Shown here: in pieces, positions 25,678 to 34,734 of the stretch
How positions within the stretch are numbered: the stretch's first letter is position 1
Layout of the letters: each line of letters starts with the position of its first letter
DNA from: Franzmannia qiaohouensis
GTDB taxonomy: Bacteria; Pseudomonadota; Gammaproteobacteria; Pseudomonadales; Halomonadaceae
Length of the DNA: 64,000 bases
Assembly (NCBI RefSeq): GCF_031451695.1
Contig: NZ_JARWAM010000003.1
Span: forward strand, 303,163-367,162
Direction: 5' to 3'
Notes under the pieces: model-generated
The model's database searches: none
Told to the model about the DNA's origin: nothing
Seen by the model: only the letters and a program-made list of their open reading frames with translations
Program-made: the position numbers and the translations under genes

Positions 25678-26832
25678 TCAACTATCACCTGTCACCTCGC
25701 GGATACTGTCGAGGAGATCGCGGAAGTAGGGATTCCAGGTCAGGCGAGCATGGTATCTTTCCGCTGCGCCCTGTCCCCACGCTCCGAACCACAAAGCTTC
25801 GGAATCCTCGGGGAGGGGGATGCCGTCCTGGCCGTTGTCAAAGATGATATGGCTGCCCTTCTCACCGTAATAAGAGTTCTCGGGTGCAAATAGCACGTTC
25901 ATATGGGAAAAGGTGCTGATACGCTGTTCGGGCAGGTTGCTGGTCAGTGCGGTGATACGAGGATCGTCAAGTTCCTGAGGGGTGTCGCCGTACCAAACGA
26001 AGCGTGATTGTTGATTGGGAAAGCGGATTTGAAAGGCGTCGAGCGTCGCATTAGGGTCAAGTACGCTGTCATGCTGGCTCATGCTAATCAGGACGGGTTT
26101 ATCAAAGCGTGCCGTTTTTAGGCTTTTTTGTACGGTTCTGACCGAGCGGTAATAGAGGGCGGCCCCACGTGTAGGCAGGGACTGGTAGGTGACGATATTA
26201 TCTTCCTCATCGACATCCACCCAGTCCCACAGATAGGAAATGGCCGGGGCGAGAAAGAGATAGCCATTATCGGGATAAAACCCAGGGGAAAATAGCAGCA
26301 GCCCGGCAACATTCTCGTCGTTCAACGCATGGGAGGTAACCAGATTCCCCCCGGTCGAGAAGCCGCCAAGCCAAAGTTCATCGACCTCGGCTCCCAGCAG
26401 GTTTGCATGGTGGGCAACGGCTTTTTCCCAATCATCGTTATCGGGCAGCATCAAATCAGCGGGACGGGTGCCGTGGCCAGGCAGAAGGATAGAGCGAACC
26501 AGCCAGCCATCATTCGCCATGGCGGTGGCAACATCGCTGAAATACCATGGACTTGCGCCCAGCCCATGAACGAACAGGATGCCCCGTTCGGCCGGTTTGT
26601 CGGGGCGTCGTTCGAACGGCGTATTGAGCTGGATTTCGAGGTTGCGGTCGTCACTGAGGAAGGCGCGGTTTTCGGCAATCCAGGCGCGAGTGTCGCGCAC
26701 ATAGTGATCGAAACGTTCCTGATCATAGGCCGGCAGGTTGTCGGAAGGTTGAAAATGGGGGTAATCCGGCGGCATGGCGCAGGATGCCAGGAACAACAAT
26801 GTGGAAAGCAGTAAGCCAAGGCGAGGCAGCAT
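25678..26832 (-). CDS. lipoprotein alpha/beta hydrolase
   Basis: 384 residues from the ATG at 26832 (behind GGAGGG). A lipoprotein signal peptide with lipobox LASC at about residues 14-17 anchors it in a membrane. Alpha/beta-hydrolase signs: oxyanion FVHGLGASPWYF, nucleophile elbow GGFSTGG, acid near SQHDSVLD, and His in a late SHI/FSHM segment. An esterase or lipase of unknown substrate. It is inserted between the response regulator and the kinase of one two-component operon, and its flanks carry the direct repeat at 25550 and 26912. Confidence 0.83.
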   Translation of the reverse strand: MLPRLGLLLSTLLFLASCAMPPDYPHFQPSDNLPAYDQERFDHYVRDTRAWIAENRAFLSDDRNLEIQLNTPFERRPDKPAERGILFVHGLGASPWYFSDVATAMANDGWLVRSILLPGHGTRPADLMLPDNDDWEKAVAHHANLLGAEVDELWLGGFSTGGNLVTSHALNDENVAGLLLFSPGFYPDNGYLFLAPAISYLWDWVDVDEEDNIVTYQSLPTRGAALYYRSVRTVQKSLKTARFDKPVLISMSQHDSVLDPNATLDAFQIRFPNQQSRFVWYGDTPQELDDPRITALTSNLPEQRISTFSHMNVLFAPENSYYGEKGSHIIFDNGQDGIPLPEDSEALWFGAWGQGAAERYHARLTWNPYFRDLLDSIREVTGDS

Positions 26833-26903
26833 AAACCCTCCATCAAAGTGTGCTTGCCATCTAACAGAAAGCCACATCGGCCTGCAGGACTTTCAGTCGC
26901 AGG

Positions 26904-27602
26904 CTATTCAGCGGCAACATCTTCACGAAGCGCATAGCCCAGCCCCCTGACGTTGACGATCCGCTGGCACGAGCCGATGGCAAGCAGTTTGCGACGCAAG
27001 CGGTGCAGGGCCACGTCCAGGGCGTTCGGTGTCACCGCCTCGCTCAGCCCCCAGGCCGCCGCTTCCAGCGCGCTGCGGCGCACGACCTCTTTGGGCCTGT
27101 GCAAGAGCAGCTCCATGATGTGCAGCTCCGCCGGGGCGAGAGTGACGCTCTGGTCACCGCGGCACAGCACGCCGGCTGCGGGGCGCAGGGTGAGATCGCC
27201 GTGGCTGGGATCGAGCTGTTGGAACGCCACGGGGCGACGTAGCAGTGCCCGGACACGCGCCACCATCTCGTCCATGGCGAAGGGTTTGGGCAGGTAGTCG
27301 TCGGCGCCGGCTTCGAGCCCCTGCACCCGGTCATGTAGCGCATCACGTGCCGTCAGCACCAGGCAAGGCATACCGAGGCCTGCTTTGCGCAGTCTCTGCA
27401 GCAGGACGAGGCCATCCCCATCCGGCAGCCCCCGGTCGAGAATCAGTGCATCGTAGGGCATCTGCTGAATGGCAGCCCATGCGCTGTCGATGCGGCCGGC
27501 CGCGTCGGCGGCGATGCCGGCGGCGATGCCGGCGGCTTCCAGCCCCTTGCACATCAGCCGGGCCAGCCGGTCGTGGTCCTCGACCAGGAGTATGCGGCTC
27601 AT
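26904..27602 (-). CDS. OmpR-family response regulator
   Basis: 232 residues. Receiver domain with acidic pair E8-D9, phospho-acceptor D56 (LILDRGLPDGDG), conserved T in LVLTARD and K in LPKPF; C-terminal winged helix (LTLRPAAGVL to VRGLGYAL). Its ATG overlaps the stop of the MipA gene, so both are made from one mRNA. The downstream kinase gene originally overlapped its end: bases after its C-terminus still encode a kinase-like start in another frame. Likely targets are the mipA and RND promoters, where a tandem repeat of regulator type lies. Confidence 0.9.
   Translation of the reverse strand: MSRILLVEDHDRLARLMCKGLEAAGIAAGIAADAAGRIDSAWAAIQQMPYDALILDRGLPDGDGLVLLQRLRKAGLGMPCLVLTARDALHDRVQGLEAGADDYLPKPFAMDEMVARVRALLRRPVAFQQLDPSHGDLTLRPAAGVLCRGDQSVTLAPAELHIMELLLHRPKEVVRRSALEAAAWGLSEAVTPNALDVALHRLRRKLLAIGSCQRIVNVRGLGYALREDVAAE
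26912..26947 (+). repeat. direct repeat, regulator-side copy
   Basis: Second copy of the 36-bp block at 25550-25585, here at the 3' end of the response-regulator gene. In the kinase frame it reads MRFVKMLPLNSLRLKVL, clearly the start of a kinase gene, then runs into a stop. Confidence 0.85.
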
Positions 27603-28423
27603 CAGAAGCGGTAAATGTAGCCAAGAGACACGCTATTGGTGGTCGAGCGATCCACCAGCGGGCTGTCCTTGATCTCATCCGGCAGGCTCGTCACTTCGAC
27701 ACTCATGAGCACCGAGTGGTGCTTGTCGAACATATAGACGCCACGCACCCCCGTCTCGATGCTCATAGCGGACTCGCCTATATAGGTGGGGCGGTCGATG
27801 CGCGCCTCGCTGTCGCTAACGCCGAAGTAGTAATCGACGGTTTTATCGTCCTGCCAGCTCGCCCCCACATGCGGGGTAATCAGAACATGATTGCCGAAAC
27901 GCCACGTTCTTTCCAGGCCGAGATTGACGACCTGGCCGCTGCTGTTGCCTGACGCGTCGGCAAGCCATTCAGCGCTGACGTCAACCAGGTCGCTGCTCCA
28001 CTCCACCTTGCCGCCTGCCCAGAAGCCGCCCTTGCGCTCGTCCATACCGTTGAGGATCGGGGCGTCGTCCTCCTTGTAGCCGCTACCGTCGTACTTGCCA
28101 ACGATGCCGAAGTTGAGCCGCTGAGAGTCGCTGATGTCGAGACTCGGCAGCTTGAATTCGATTCGGGGGCCAAAGAGGTGAATGTACCGGTTCTCCACCT
28201 GCAGCAGCGGTATGGGGGTGTTGTCCCGGTCGATACCGGCGTAGGGCTCCTGCCTGCTCACAACGCCGAGGCCCAGCCCCCAGGTGGTGGAAGACGGCTC
28301 CGAGGTCGGCTCCTGGGCCATGGCTGCCAGCGGGATGCACAGCCCAGCGGCAAGCGCGGATGCAGCCGCCATGCGTGAGACAGAGGCAGGGGAGATCGAA
28401 TCAAGCGGATACGGTAGAGGCAT
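27602..28423 (-). CDS. MipA/OmpV-family outer-membrane protein
   Basis: 273 residues with an N-terminal signal peptide (AAGLCIPLAAMAQ) and a beta-barrel of the MipA/OmpV type (GLGLGVVSRQEPYAGIDRDN, the family's opening, and a terminal aromatic YIYRF for BAM recognition). MipA binds MltA and PBP1B in E. coli; homologues next to two-component systems are often induced by antimicrobial or envelope stress. First gene of the operon with the response regulator, divergent from the RND efflux operon. Confidence 0.87.
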   Translation of the reverse strand: MPLPYPLDSISPASVSRMAAASALAAGLCIPLAAMAQEPTSEPSSTTWGLGLGVVSRQEPYAGIDRDNTPIPLLQVENRYIHLFGPRIEFKLPSLDISDSQRLNFGIVGKYDGSGYKEDDAPILNGMDERKGGFWAGGKVEWSSDLVDVSAEWLADASGNSSGQVVNLGLERTWRFGNHVLITPHVGASWQDDKTVDYYFGVSDSEARIDRPTYIGESAMSIETGVRGVYMFDKHHSVLMSVEVTSLPDEIKDSPLVDRSTTNSVSLGYIYRF

Positions 28424-28471
28424 GAGCGTTTCTCGTGTGCTGTTAAAAGAAGCTCACTTTCGCCGCCGCGC

Positions 28472-28493
28472 ACTTACGGAAAACTTACCGAAA
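28472..28493. promoter_or_regulatory. tandem 11-bp direct repeat, probable response-regulator site
   Basis: ACTTACGGAAA and ACTTACCGAAA lie head to tail in the divergent promoter region between mipA (start 28423) and the RND operon (start 28579). OmpR-type regulators bind as head-to-tail dimers with a spacing of 10-11 bp, so this fits the regulator encoded next door. Confidence 0.6.
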
Positions 28494-28578
28494 ACACGCG
28501 ATCGTGCCGATCCATCAGTAAGACTTCTGAAAGGCGCCTCGGCGGACAGTCTCGTCACATGAGAGACGAGGACACCGC

Positions 28579-30108
28579 ATGCTCCCACTCACCAATGACA
28601 TTGCCGTAGCCTTTCTGCCCCGCCGACAGCGTGCGGCAGCCATCAAGGCGCTGCCCGGCAGCAAGCCGCGGTTGCTTGCGACCTGGCTCATCACGACAGC
28701 CGCCGCACTGCTCACCGGCTGCGCGTCGATCATGCCCCAGGCTCTACCCGAAACCGAGCCCGGCAGCACCGCGGCGCCCGTTGCCGGGCAGTGGCATGCA
28801 CCGTTGCCCCACGGCGGGCAACTGACGGACCTGAGCCAATGGTGGGCCCAGTTCGACGATCCCCTGCTGCTGCATCTCATCGAGGCCGGGCAGCAGGTCA
28901 GCCCGACCGTGGCGCAGGCATCCGCGCGCCTCGCCGATGCGCAAGCCGCACGCGTTGAGTCAAGGGCCGCCCTGCTGCCTTGGCTGGATGCCAGCATCGG
29001 CGCCAGCCGGGGGCGGCCGGGTCTGGATGCACCGGTCGCCACCGAGTCGTCGGCAGGCTTGCAGCTCGGCTGGGAGCTGGACCTGTTCGGCGCAGGCCGC
29101 GCCGCCGCCAACGCCGCGCAAGCTCGGCTCGAGTCCAGCCGGTCCGGCTGGCACGACGCCCGGGTCTCGGTCGCGGCAGAAATTGCAACGACCTACGTCG
29201 AGCTACGCGCCTGCGAGACCCAGGTCCAGCAGGCCGAGATCGATGCCCAGTCGCGGGCGCGGACGGCGCAGATCACCCGCCTGGTGGCAGACAAGGGCTT
29301 CCGCCCCCCGGCCGAGGCGGAGCTGGCGAATGCCAGCGCGGCCCAAGGCAACGTAACGCTGATCGAGCAGCAGACGCAGTGCGATCTGCTGATCAAGGCA
29401 TTGAGTGCCCTGGCGGCGCAGGACGAAGCGGCGCTACGGCGCGAACTGGCCACGGCAACCGGCCGGCTGCCACGGCCGGCCGAACTCGCGGTCACGACGA
29501 TGCCGGCCGAGGTGCTGGCGCAACGCCCCGATATTCACGCGGCAGCGCGTGACGTGGTGGCGGCGAGCGCCGATTCGGACCAGACGCGGGCGCAGCGCTG
29601 GCCTCGCATCACCCTGGCCGGAAACATCGGCACGACGCGCATCGCCAGCGGGGGCATCAGCACCAATGGCAGCGTATGGAGTATCGGGCCAGTGACGGTA
29701 ACGCTACCGCTGTTCGACGGCGGTACGCGACGCGCCAATGCGCAAGCGGCACGCGTTCGCTACCAGGCCGCCACCACCATCTATGCCGCGCGACTGCGTG
29801 AAGCGATCCGCGACGTCGAGGACGCGCTGGTCATGCTGGACAGCACGGCCAAGCGCAGCGAGGACGCGGCCAGCGCCGCCGATGGATTCGCGCGCTCCTT
29901 TGAGGCCACCGACGCCAGCTACCACGCCGGTATCGCCAGTCTGTTCGAACTCGAGGATACGCGCCGCAGCATGGTGGCCGCACAGAGCGCCGTGATCGAA
30001 CTGCAGCGTGAGCGAATCACCGCCTGGATCCGGCTGTATCGCGCGCTAGGCGGTGGCTGGCCCGCAACCGAAGTGCATGCCGCATACAGCGAAGCAGCGG
30101 TTCAATGA
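28579..30108 (+). CDS. RND efflux outer-membrane lipoprotein (NodT/OprM type)
   Basis: Outer-membrane channel of a tripartite efflux pump. A long N-terminus of about 35 residues leads into a lipoprotein signal with lipobox LLTGC (Cys near residue 50). Then the repeated outer-membrane efflux fold: WWAQFDDPLLLHLIEAG, AGLQLGWELDLFGAGRAAAN, RPDIHAAARD, and LPLFDGGTRRAN. The adaptor gene overlaps its end by 4 bases. The true start may be nearer the lipobox. Confidence 0.9.
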   Translation: MLPLTNDIAVAFLPRRQRAAAIKALPGSKPRLLATWLITTAAALLTGCASIMPQALPETEPGSTAAPVAGQWHAPLPHGGQLTDLSQWWAQFDDPLLLHLIEAGQQVSPTVAQASARLADAQAARVESRAALLPWLDASIGASRGRPGLDAPVATESSAGLQLGWELDLFGAGRAAANAAQARLESSRSGWHDARVSVAAEIATTYVELRACETQVQQAEIDAQSRARTAQITRLVADKGFRPPAEAELANASAAQGNVTLIEQQTQCDLLIKALSALAAQDEAALRRELATATGRLPRPAELAVTTMPAEVLAQRPDIHAAARDVVAASADSDQTRAQRWPRITLAGNIGTTRIASGGISTNGSVWSIGPVTVTLPLFDGGTRRANAQAARVRYQAATTIYAARLREAIRDVEDALVMLDSTAKRSEDAASAADGFARSFEATDASYHAGIASLFELEDTRRSMVAAQSAVIELQRERITAWIRLYRALGGGWPATEVHAAYSEAAVQ

Positions 30109-31289
30109 ACGAACCAAGGAACACCATGATGAGCAAACCACGTTCATTCGCGGCCGTCGCGGTCGTTGCGATGGGCTTAACCGCAACGCTCGCCTGGGTC
30201 ATGTATGACGCCAGGGTCGCGGAGGATGAAACCATAACGGTCGCGCAACCCGCACTGAGCGTGGCAGTCACCACGCCTCGACCCGCCATGCTGCCCACCA
30301 CGCTATCCGCAAACGGAGACATCATGGCCTGGCAGGAAGCCAGCATCGGCACCGAGGCAAACGGCCTGCGCCTGGCCAGCGTCGAGGTCAACGTCGGCGA
30401 TATCGTCCAGCGTGGCCAGGTGCTCGCGACGTTCGCGTCCGATACGGTGAACGCCGAACTCGCGCAGAGCCGCGCCGCCGTCGCCGAGGCCGAGGCGGCG
30501 CTCGCCGAAGCCGCGGACAACGCCCAGCGCGCCCGGGAGCTACAGGCAACAGGCGCGATGTCGGCACAGCAGATATTCCAGTACATCACGGCAGAGCGTA
30601 CTGCGCAGGCCAGGCTGGAATCGACGCGAGCCGTCGAGAACTCGCAGCAACTCCGTTTGGCCCAGACCCAGGTGCTCGCCCCCGACGATGGCGTGATCTC
30701 GGCCCGCAGTGCCACGGTCGGCGCAGTGCTGCCCGCGGGTCAGGAACTGTTTCGCCTGATCCGGCTCGGTCGGCTGGAATGGCGGGCCGAGGTTGCCGCT
30801 TCCGAGCTGGAGAGGCTGCAGCCCGGCCAGAACGCCTGGGTCACCCTGCCGGGAGGTCGCGAGCTGGAGGGTCGCGTGCGTACGATCGCGCCGCTCGTGG
30901 ATACCGCCACCCGCAATGGCCTGGTCTATGTCGATCTACCGACAAGCGAAGCCGCCCGGGCGGGCATGTTTGCGCGCGGCAAGTTCGGGCTGGGAACACG
31001 CCCGGCCCTTACCCTACCGCGATCCGCGGTGCAGATCCGCGACGGCTTCGGCTATGTGCACCGCGTCGATGGCGACGGTCGGGTGGCGGAGTCGAAAGTT
31101 GCCCTGGGTCAGCATACGGGGGACCGGATCGAAATCCTCTCTGGGCTTGAGCCCGACACCCCGGTCGTCGCGTCGGGTGGGGCCTTCCTCGGCGACGGCG
31201 ATCGCGTAGAGGTGGTCGAGGGGCTCGGCGAGGAGATGATCGAAAGCACGGAGAGTGTGGCGATCTCGCTGTCGGAGTGGCAGCCATGA
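30105..31289 (+). CDS. RND periplasmic adaptor protein
   Basis: 394 residues of the HlyD/AcrA type: one N-terminal anchor (about 15-32), lipoyl halves split by a helical hairpin rich in Ala/Glu (AQSRAAVAEAEAALAEAADN), beta-barrel (WRAEVAASELERLQPGQNAWV) and membrane-proximal domain (LTLPRSAVQIRDGFGYVHRV). Joins the inner-membrane pump to the channel. The start may be at MMSKPRS, 21 bases in. Confidence 0.9.
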   Translation: MNEPRNTMMSKPRSFAAVAVVAMGLTATLAWVMYDARVAEDETITVAQPALSVAVTTPRPAMLPTTLSANGDIMAWQEASIGTEANGLRLASVEVNVGDIVQRGQVLATFASDTVNAELAQSRAAVAEAEAALAEAADNAQRARELQATGAMSAQQIFQYITAERTAQARLESTRAVENSQQLRLAQTQVLAPDDGVISARSATVGAVLPAGQELFRLIRLGRLEWRAEVAASELERLQPGQNAWVTLPGGRELEGRVRTIAPLVDTATRNGLVYVDLPTSEAARAGMFARGKFGLGTRPALTLPRSAVQIRDGFGYVHRVDGDGRVAESKVALGQHTGDRIEILSGLEPDTPVVASGGAFLGDGDRVEVVEGLGEEMIESTESVAISLSEWQP

Positions 31290-34200
31290 CGCTCAATACC
31301 TCCTCCTGGGCGATTCGCAACCCCATTCCGGTCGCCCTGCTCTTCGTGCTATTGACCTCGTTGGGGCTTATGTCCTTCAGGGGCATGGCTATCCAGGACT
31401 TGCCGGATGTGGATATCCCCCGGGTGATCGTCTCCGCCTCGCTGCCGGGGGCAGCCCCCGCCCTGATGGAGACCGAAGTCGCCCGCAAGATCGAGAACGC
31501 CATCGCCACGGTGGATGGCGTCAAGCACATCACCACCACGCTGACCGATGGACACGCCGAGATCGGCATCGAGTTCCTGCTGGAAAAAACCATACAGGAA
31601 GCGGTCGATGAGGTACGCGACGCCGTCTCTCGCATACGCTCGGACCTGCCTGCCGAGCTGCGTGACCCGGTCATTCAGAATCGGGGATTCTCCGAAGATC
31701 CGCTTCTGCTCTATACGGCAACCTCATCCCAGCTAGACGAGGAGGCGCTATCCTGGTTCGTGGATGACCGGGTCACCAGAGCGGTGTTGACCGTTCCCGG
31801 TGTGGGCTCGGTAAAGCGGATCGGCGGCGTCGATCGCGAAGTCCGCGTGGAGCTGCACCCGGATCGCCTGCTGGCATTGAACACGACGGCACTCGATATC
31901 TCGCGCCAGCTGCGCCAGGCACAGCTGGAAGCTCCCGGTGGACGCGCAAACATCGGCGGCGCCGAACAGGCCGTGCGCATCGTCGCCAACGTCGCATCGG
32001 CGGCCGAACTGGCGGCGATGGAGCTGGCGCTCAGCGACGGCCGCCGCATTCGCCTCGACCATGTCGCGAGCGTCACCGATACCGTGGCCGAGCGGCGTAC
32101 GGCGGCGCTTCTCGATGGGGTGCCCGTCGTCGGTTTCGAGATGACCCGGGCACGAGGCTACGGCGAGGTTGACGTGGCCGAAGGCGTGCAGTCCGCCATC
32201 GCGGCCTTGCAGGCGCAATACCCTCATGTCGAGATCGAGGAAGCCTTCAACTTCGTCGAGCCTGTCGTGGAGAATTACCAGGGCTCCATGCGCCTACTGT
32301 TCGAGGGCATGCTGCTTGCCGTACTGGTGGTGTTTTTGTTCCTGCGCAACTGGCGCGCGACGCTGATTGCCGCCGTGACGCTACCGCTGTCGATCATTCC
32401 CACCTTCGGCCTCATGCACCTGATGGGCTTCTCGCTCAACGTCGTGACGCTACTGGCACTCTCGCTGGTGATCGGGGTACTGGTGGACGATGCCATCGTC
32501 GAGATCGAGAACATCGAACGGCACCTGCTGATGGGCAAGCCCCCGCGTCGGGCCGCAATGGACGCGGCGGCGGAGATTGGCCTGGCGGTGGTCGCCACCA
32601 CCTTCACGCTGATTGCCGTTTTCCTGCCCACGGCCTTCATGAGCGGTACGGTGGGACGCTTCTTCTTCCAGTTCGGCTGGACGGCCTCGGTGGCGGTGCT
32701 GTTCTCGCTGGTAGTGGCACGCCTTCTCACGCCGATGATGGCCGCTTACCTGCTGCGCAAACCCCGCCAAGGTCATCAACAACCGCAGTGGATTGCCTAC
32801 TATCTGGTCGGCGCCAGCTGGTGCCTGCGCCACCGCAAGATAACCCTCGTCGCGGCGGCAGCATGCTTCGCCAGCGGCCTATGGCTGGCATCGACCCTGC
32901 CGGGCGCCTTCATACCGCCCGACGACAACTCCCAGACCCAGGCGACACTCACCTTGCCGCCCGGAAGCACCCTGCCGGAAGCGATGCTGCTTGCCGAGCA
33001 AGCGCGGGCAAGGCTTGAGGAGAATCCCTATGTCACGCGTGTTTTCGCCGCCGTCGGGGGCGCATCAAACAGCAGCGATGCCGAGGTGACCAGCCTGGTG
33101 CTGACCGTGGGCCTGGCGGACCGTGCCAGCCGCGCGGGCATCAAGCTGCAGGCGATCGAGCAGCAGCTGCGCGGTGCACTCGCCACGCTTCCCGGTGTAC
33201 GCACCCGCGTGGGAGCCGACGATTCGGGAGATACCTATGAGCTGGCGCTGGCCGGTGAGAACAGCAGGGTGCTCGCAGAGCATGCCCGGCAGGTCGAACG
33301 GGAGCTACGCGCCGTTCCCGGCCTCGGCGCCGTGAGCTCGACGGCCAGCCTGGTCAGGCCCGAACTCATCGTACGCCCCGATTTTGCCCGCGCCGCCGAC
33401 CTGGGTGTGTCGGCCCTGGCCATCGCCGACACGCTGCGCATCGCCACGCTGGGCGACAACGCCGAGGATCTGCCCAAGCTGAACCTCAGCGAGCGGCAGG
33501 TGCCGATGATGGTGCGCCTGTCGGATGTCGCCCGGCAGGACATCGCGACCCTCAGGCGTTTACCCGTCCCCGGTGCGCGGGGAATGGTGCCGCTCGAAAA
33601 CGTGGCGTCTCTCGAATGGAGCAGTGGGCCAGCGGAAATCACCCGCTACGACCGCCTGCGCAACGTCAATTTCGAGGTAGTGCTGCAGGGTCGGCCCCTG
33701 GGGGAGATAGAGCAGATCGTTCAAGCGCTGCCCAGCGTGCGCCAGCTACCGCCAGGCATTCACCAGGCGGCGGCAGGCGATGCAGAGGAAATGGCTGAAG
33801 TGGCAGCGGGTTTTGGTGTTGCCATGCTGACCGGCGTCCTGTGTATCTACATGGTGCTGGTGCTGCTGTTCGGGAGTTTCATGCAGCCAATTACCATCCT
33901 CGTGGCATTGGTGCTCTCCGTCCCGGGCGCTTTCCTGGCCCTGTTCCTCACCAGTTCGGCCCTGTCGCTTCCCGCGATGATCGGCATGATCATGCTGATG
34001 GGCATTGCCACGAAGAACTCGATCCTGCTGATCGACTACATCATCATCGCGCGCCGGGATCACGGCCTGAATCGCTTGGATGCGATCATCGATGCCTGCC
34101 GTAAGCGTGTCCGGCCGATCGTGATGACCACCCTCGCCATGGGCGCCGGCATGACACCGATTGCGCTCGGCTGGGCGGGAGACCCCAGCTTCCGGGCCCC

Positions 34201-34384
34201 CATGGCCTTCGTCGTGATCGGCGGGTTGATCACCTCGACGCTGCTGAGTCTGCTGGTCATCCCGGTGGTCTACAGCTGCCTGGACGATGGGGTGCGATGG
34301 GTAACGCACTGGAGGGCGCAACGGGCCAACCGGCGCCTCGCAGGCGAGCGTATGACGTCCTCAAGCATCGATCGGCAAAGGTGA
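31286..34384 (+). CDS. RND efflux permease
   Basis: 1033-residue proton-driven pump starting MTLNTSSWAIRNPIPVAL at 31286, overlapping the adaptor stop by ATGA. Twelve membrane helices in the 1+6+5 layout with two large periplasmic loops; TM4 carries LVIGVLVDDAIVEIENIERH, the paired acidic residues of the proton relay. ILLIDYIIIARR marks the second half. Closer to the MexQ/TriC-like heavy branch without metal-site Met residues, so the substrate is open. Likely controlled by the divergent MipA-linked two-component system. Confidence 0.92.
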   Translation: MTLNTSSWAIRNPIPVALLFVLLTSLGLMSFRGMAIQDLPDVDIPRVIVSASLPGAAPALMETEVARKIENAIATVDGVKHITTTLTDGHAEIGIEFLLEKTIQEAVDEVRDAVSRIRSDLPAELRDPVIQNRGFSEDPLLLYTATSSQLDEEALSWFVDDRVTRAVLTVPGVGSVKRIGGVDREVRVELHPDRLLALNTTALDISRQLRQAQLEAPGGRANIGGAEQAVRIVANVASAAELAAMELALSDGRRIRLDHVASVTDTVAERRTAALLDGVPVVGFEMTRARGYGEVDVAEGVQSAIAALQAQYPHVEIEEAFNFVEPVVENYQGSMRLLFEGMLLAVLVVFLFLRNWRATLIAAVTLPLSIIPTFGLMHLMGFSLNVVTLLALSLVIGVLVDDAIVEIENIERHLLMGKPPRRAAMDAAAEIGLAVVATTFTLIAVFLPTAFMSGTVGRFFFQFGWTASVAVLFSLVVARLLTPMMAAYLLRKPRQGHQQPQWIAYYLVGASWCLRHRKITLVAAAACFASGLWLASTLPGAFIPPDDNSQTQATLTLPPGSTLPEAMLLAEQARARLEENPYVTRVFAAVGGASNSSDAEVTSLVLTVGLADRASRAGIKLQAIEQQLRGALATLPGVRTRVGADDSGDTYELALAGENSRVLAEHARQVERELRAVPGLGAVSSTASLVRPELIVRPDFARAADLGVSALAIADTLRIATLGDNAEDLPKLNLSERQVPMMVRLSDVARQDIATLRRLPVPGARGMVPLENVASLEWSSGPAEITRYDRLRNVNFEVVLQGRPLGEIEQIVQALPSVRQLPPGIHQAAAGDAEEMAEVAAGFGVAMLTGVLCIYMVLVLLFGSFMQPITILVALVLSVPGAFLALFLTSSALSLPAMIGMIMLMGIATKNSILLIDYIIIARRDHGLNRLDAIIDACRKRVRPIVMTTLAMGAGMTPIALGWAGDPSFRAPMAFVVIGGLITSTLLSLLVIPVVYSCLDDGVRWVTHWRAQRANRRLAGERMTSSSIDRQR

Positions 34385-34569
34385 CCGGCAACCAGCCTGT
34401 CCCTGCGCCAGAGACTCATGGGTATCGATATCGAGCACCGCCAGGCCGCGTGAAATTCCCTCGAGTCCCGGCCAATTGGCAGTTTCGATCCGCTGCAGCC
34501 CAGAGACCCGGGGGTGAAGACATCAAGGCACGCACTATTATCGCGTTTTATAACCATGCCCTCATGCTA

Positions 34570-34586
34570 CGTTTCAAACTGAAACG
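34570..34586. promoter_or_regulatory. 17-bp palindrome, probable operator
   Basis: CGTTTCA-AAC-TGAAACG is a perfect dyad upstream of a micro-ORF and the LysR gene at 34735. Half-sites of TGAAAC type suit TetR- or LysR-like dimers. Confidence 0.5.
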
Positions 34587-34599
34587 CGAGAGGTAACTT

Positions 34600-34677
34600 A
34601 TGAATTCGCTCAAGCAGGCTGTCTGGGTTTATACCAGCCGTATCGCAACGAGCAGGCGCCTGAACCGGATACGATAG
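34600..34677 (+). CDS. 25-aa micro-ORF
   Basis: ATG at 34600 follows GAGAGG at a normal distance and just after the palindrome; it reads MNSLKQAVWVYTSRIA and ends RRLNRIR. Basic, no family recognised. It could be a leader peptide or the 5' stump of a deleted gene that the palindrome once controlled. Confidence 0.3.
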   Translation: MNSLKQAVWVYTSRIATSRRLNRIR

Positions 34678-34734
34678 CTAGGCCTACGCCAAGGGCGCGA
34701 ACTCACCCAACGCAGGCCCGCTCATACCAGCAGG

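Larger units (their letters stand above)
34385..34734. other. gap with a palindrome
   Basis: No standard gene. Most of the plus frame 34297-34596 is a shadow of the pump end. It holds the palindrome at 34570-34586 and a 25-codon ORF, both listed separately. Confidence 0.5.

Noticed and set aside
34297..34596. 99-codon frame at the end of the RND pump gene
   Set aside because: Its first third is a shadow of the pump gene and the rest has no family likeness or ribosome site.
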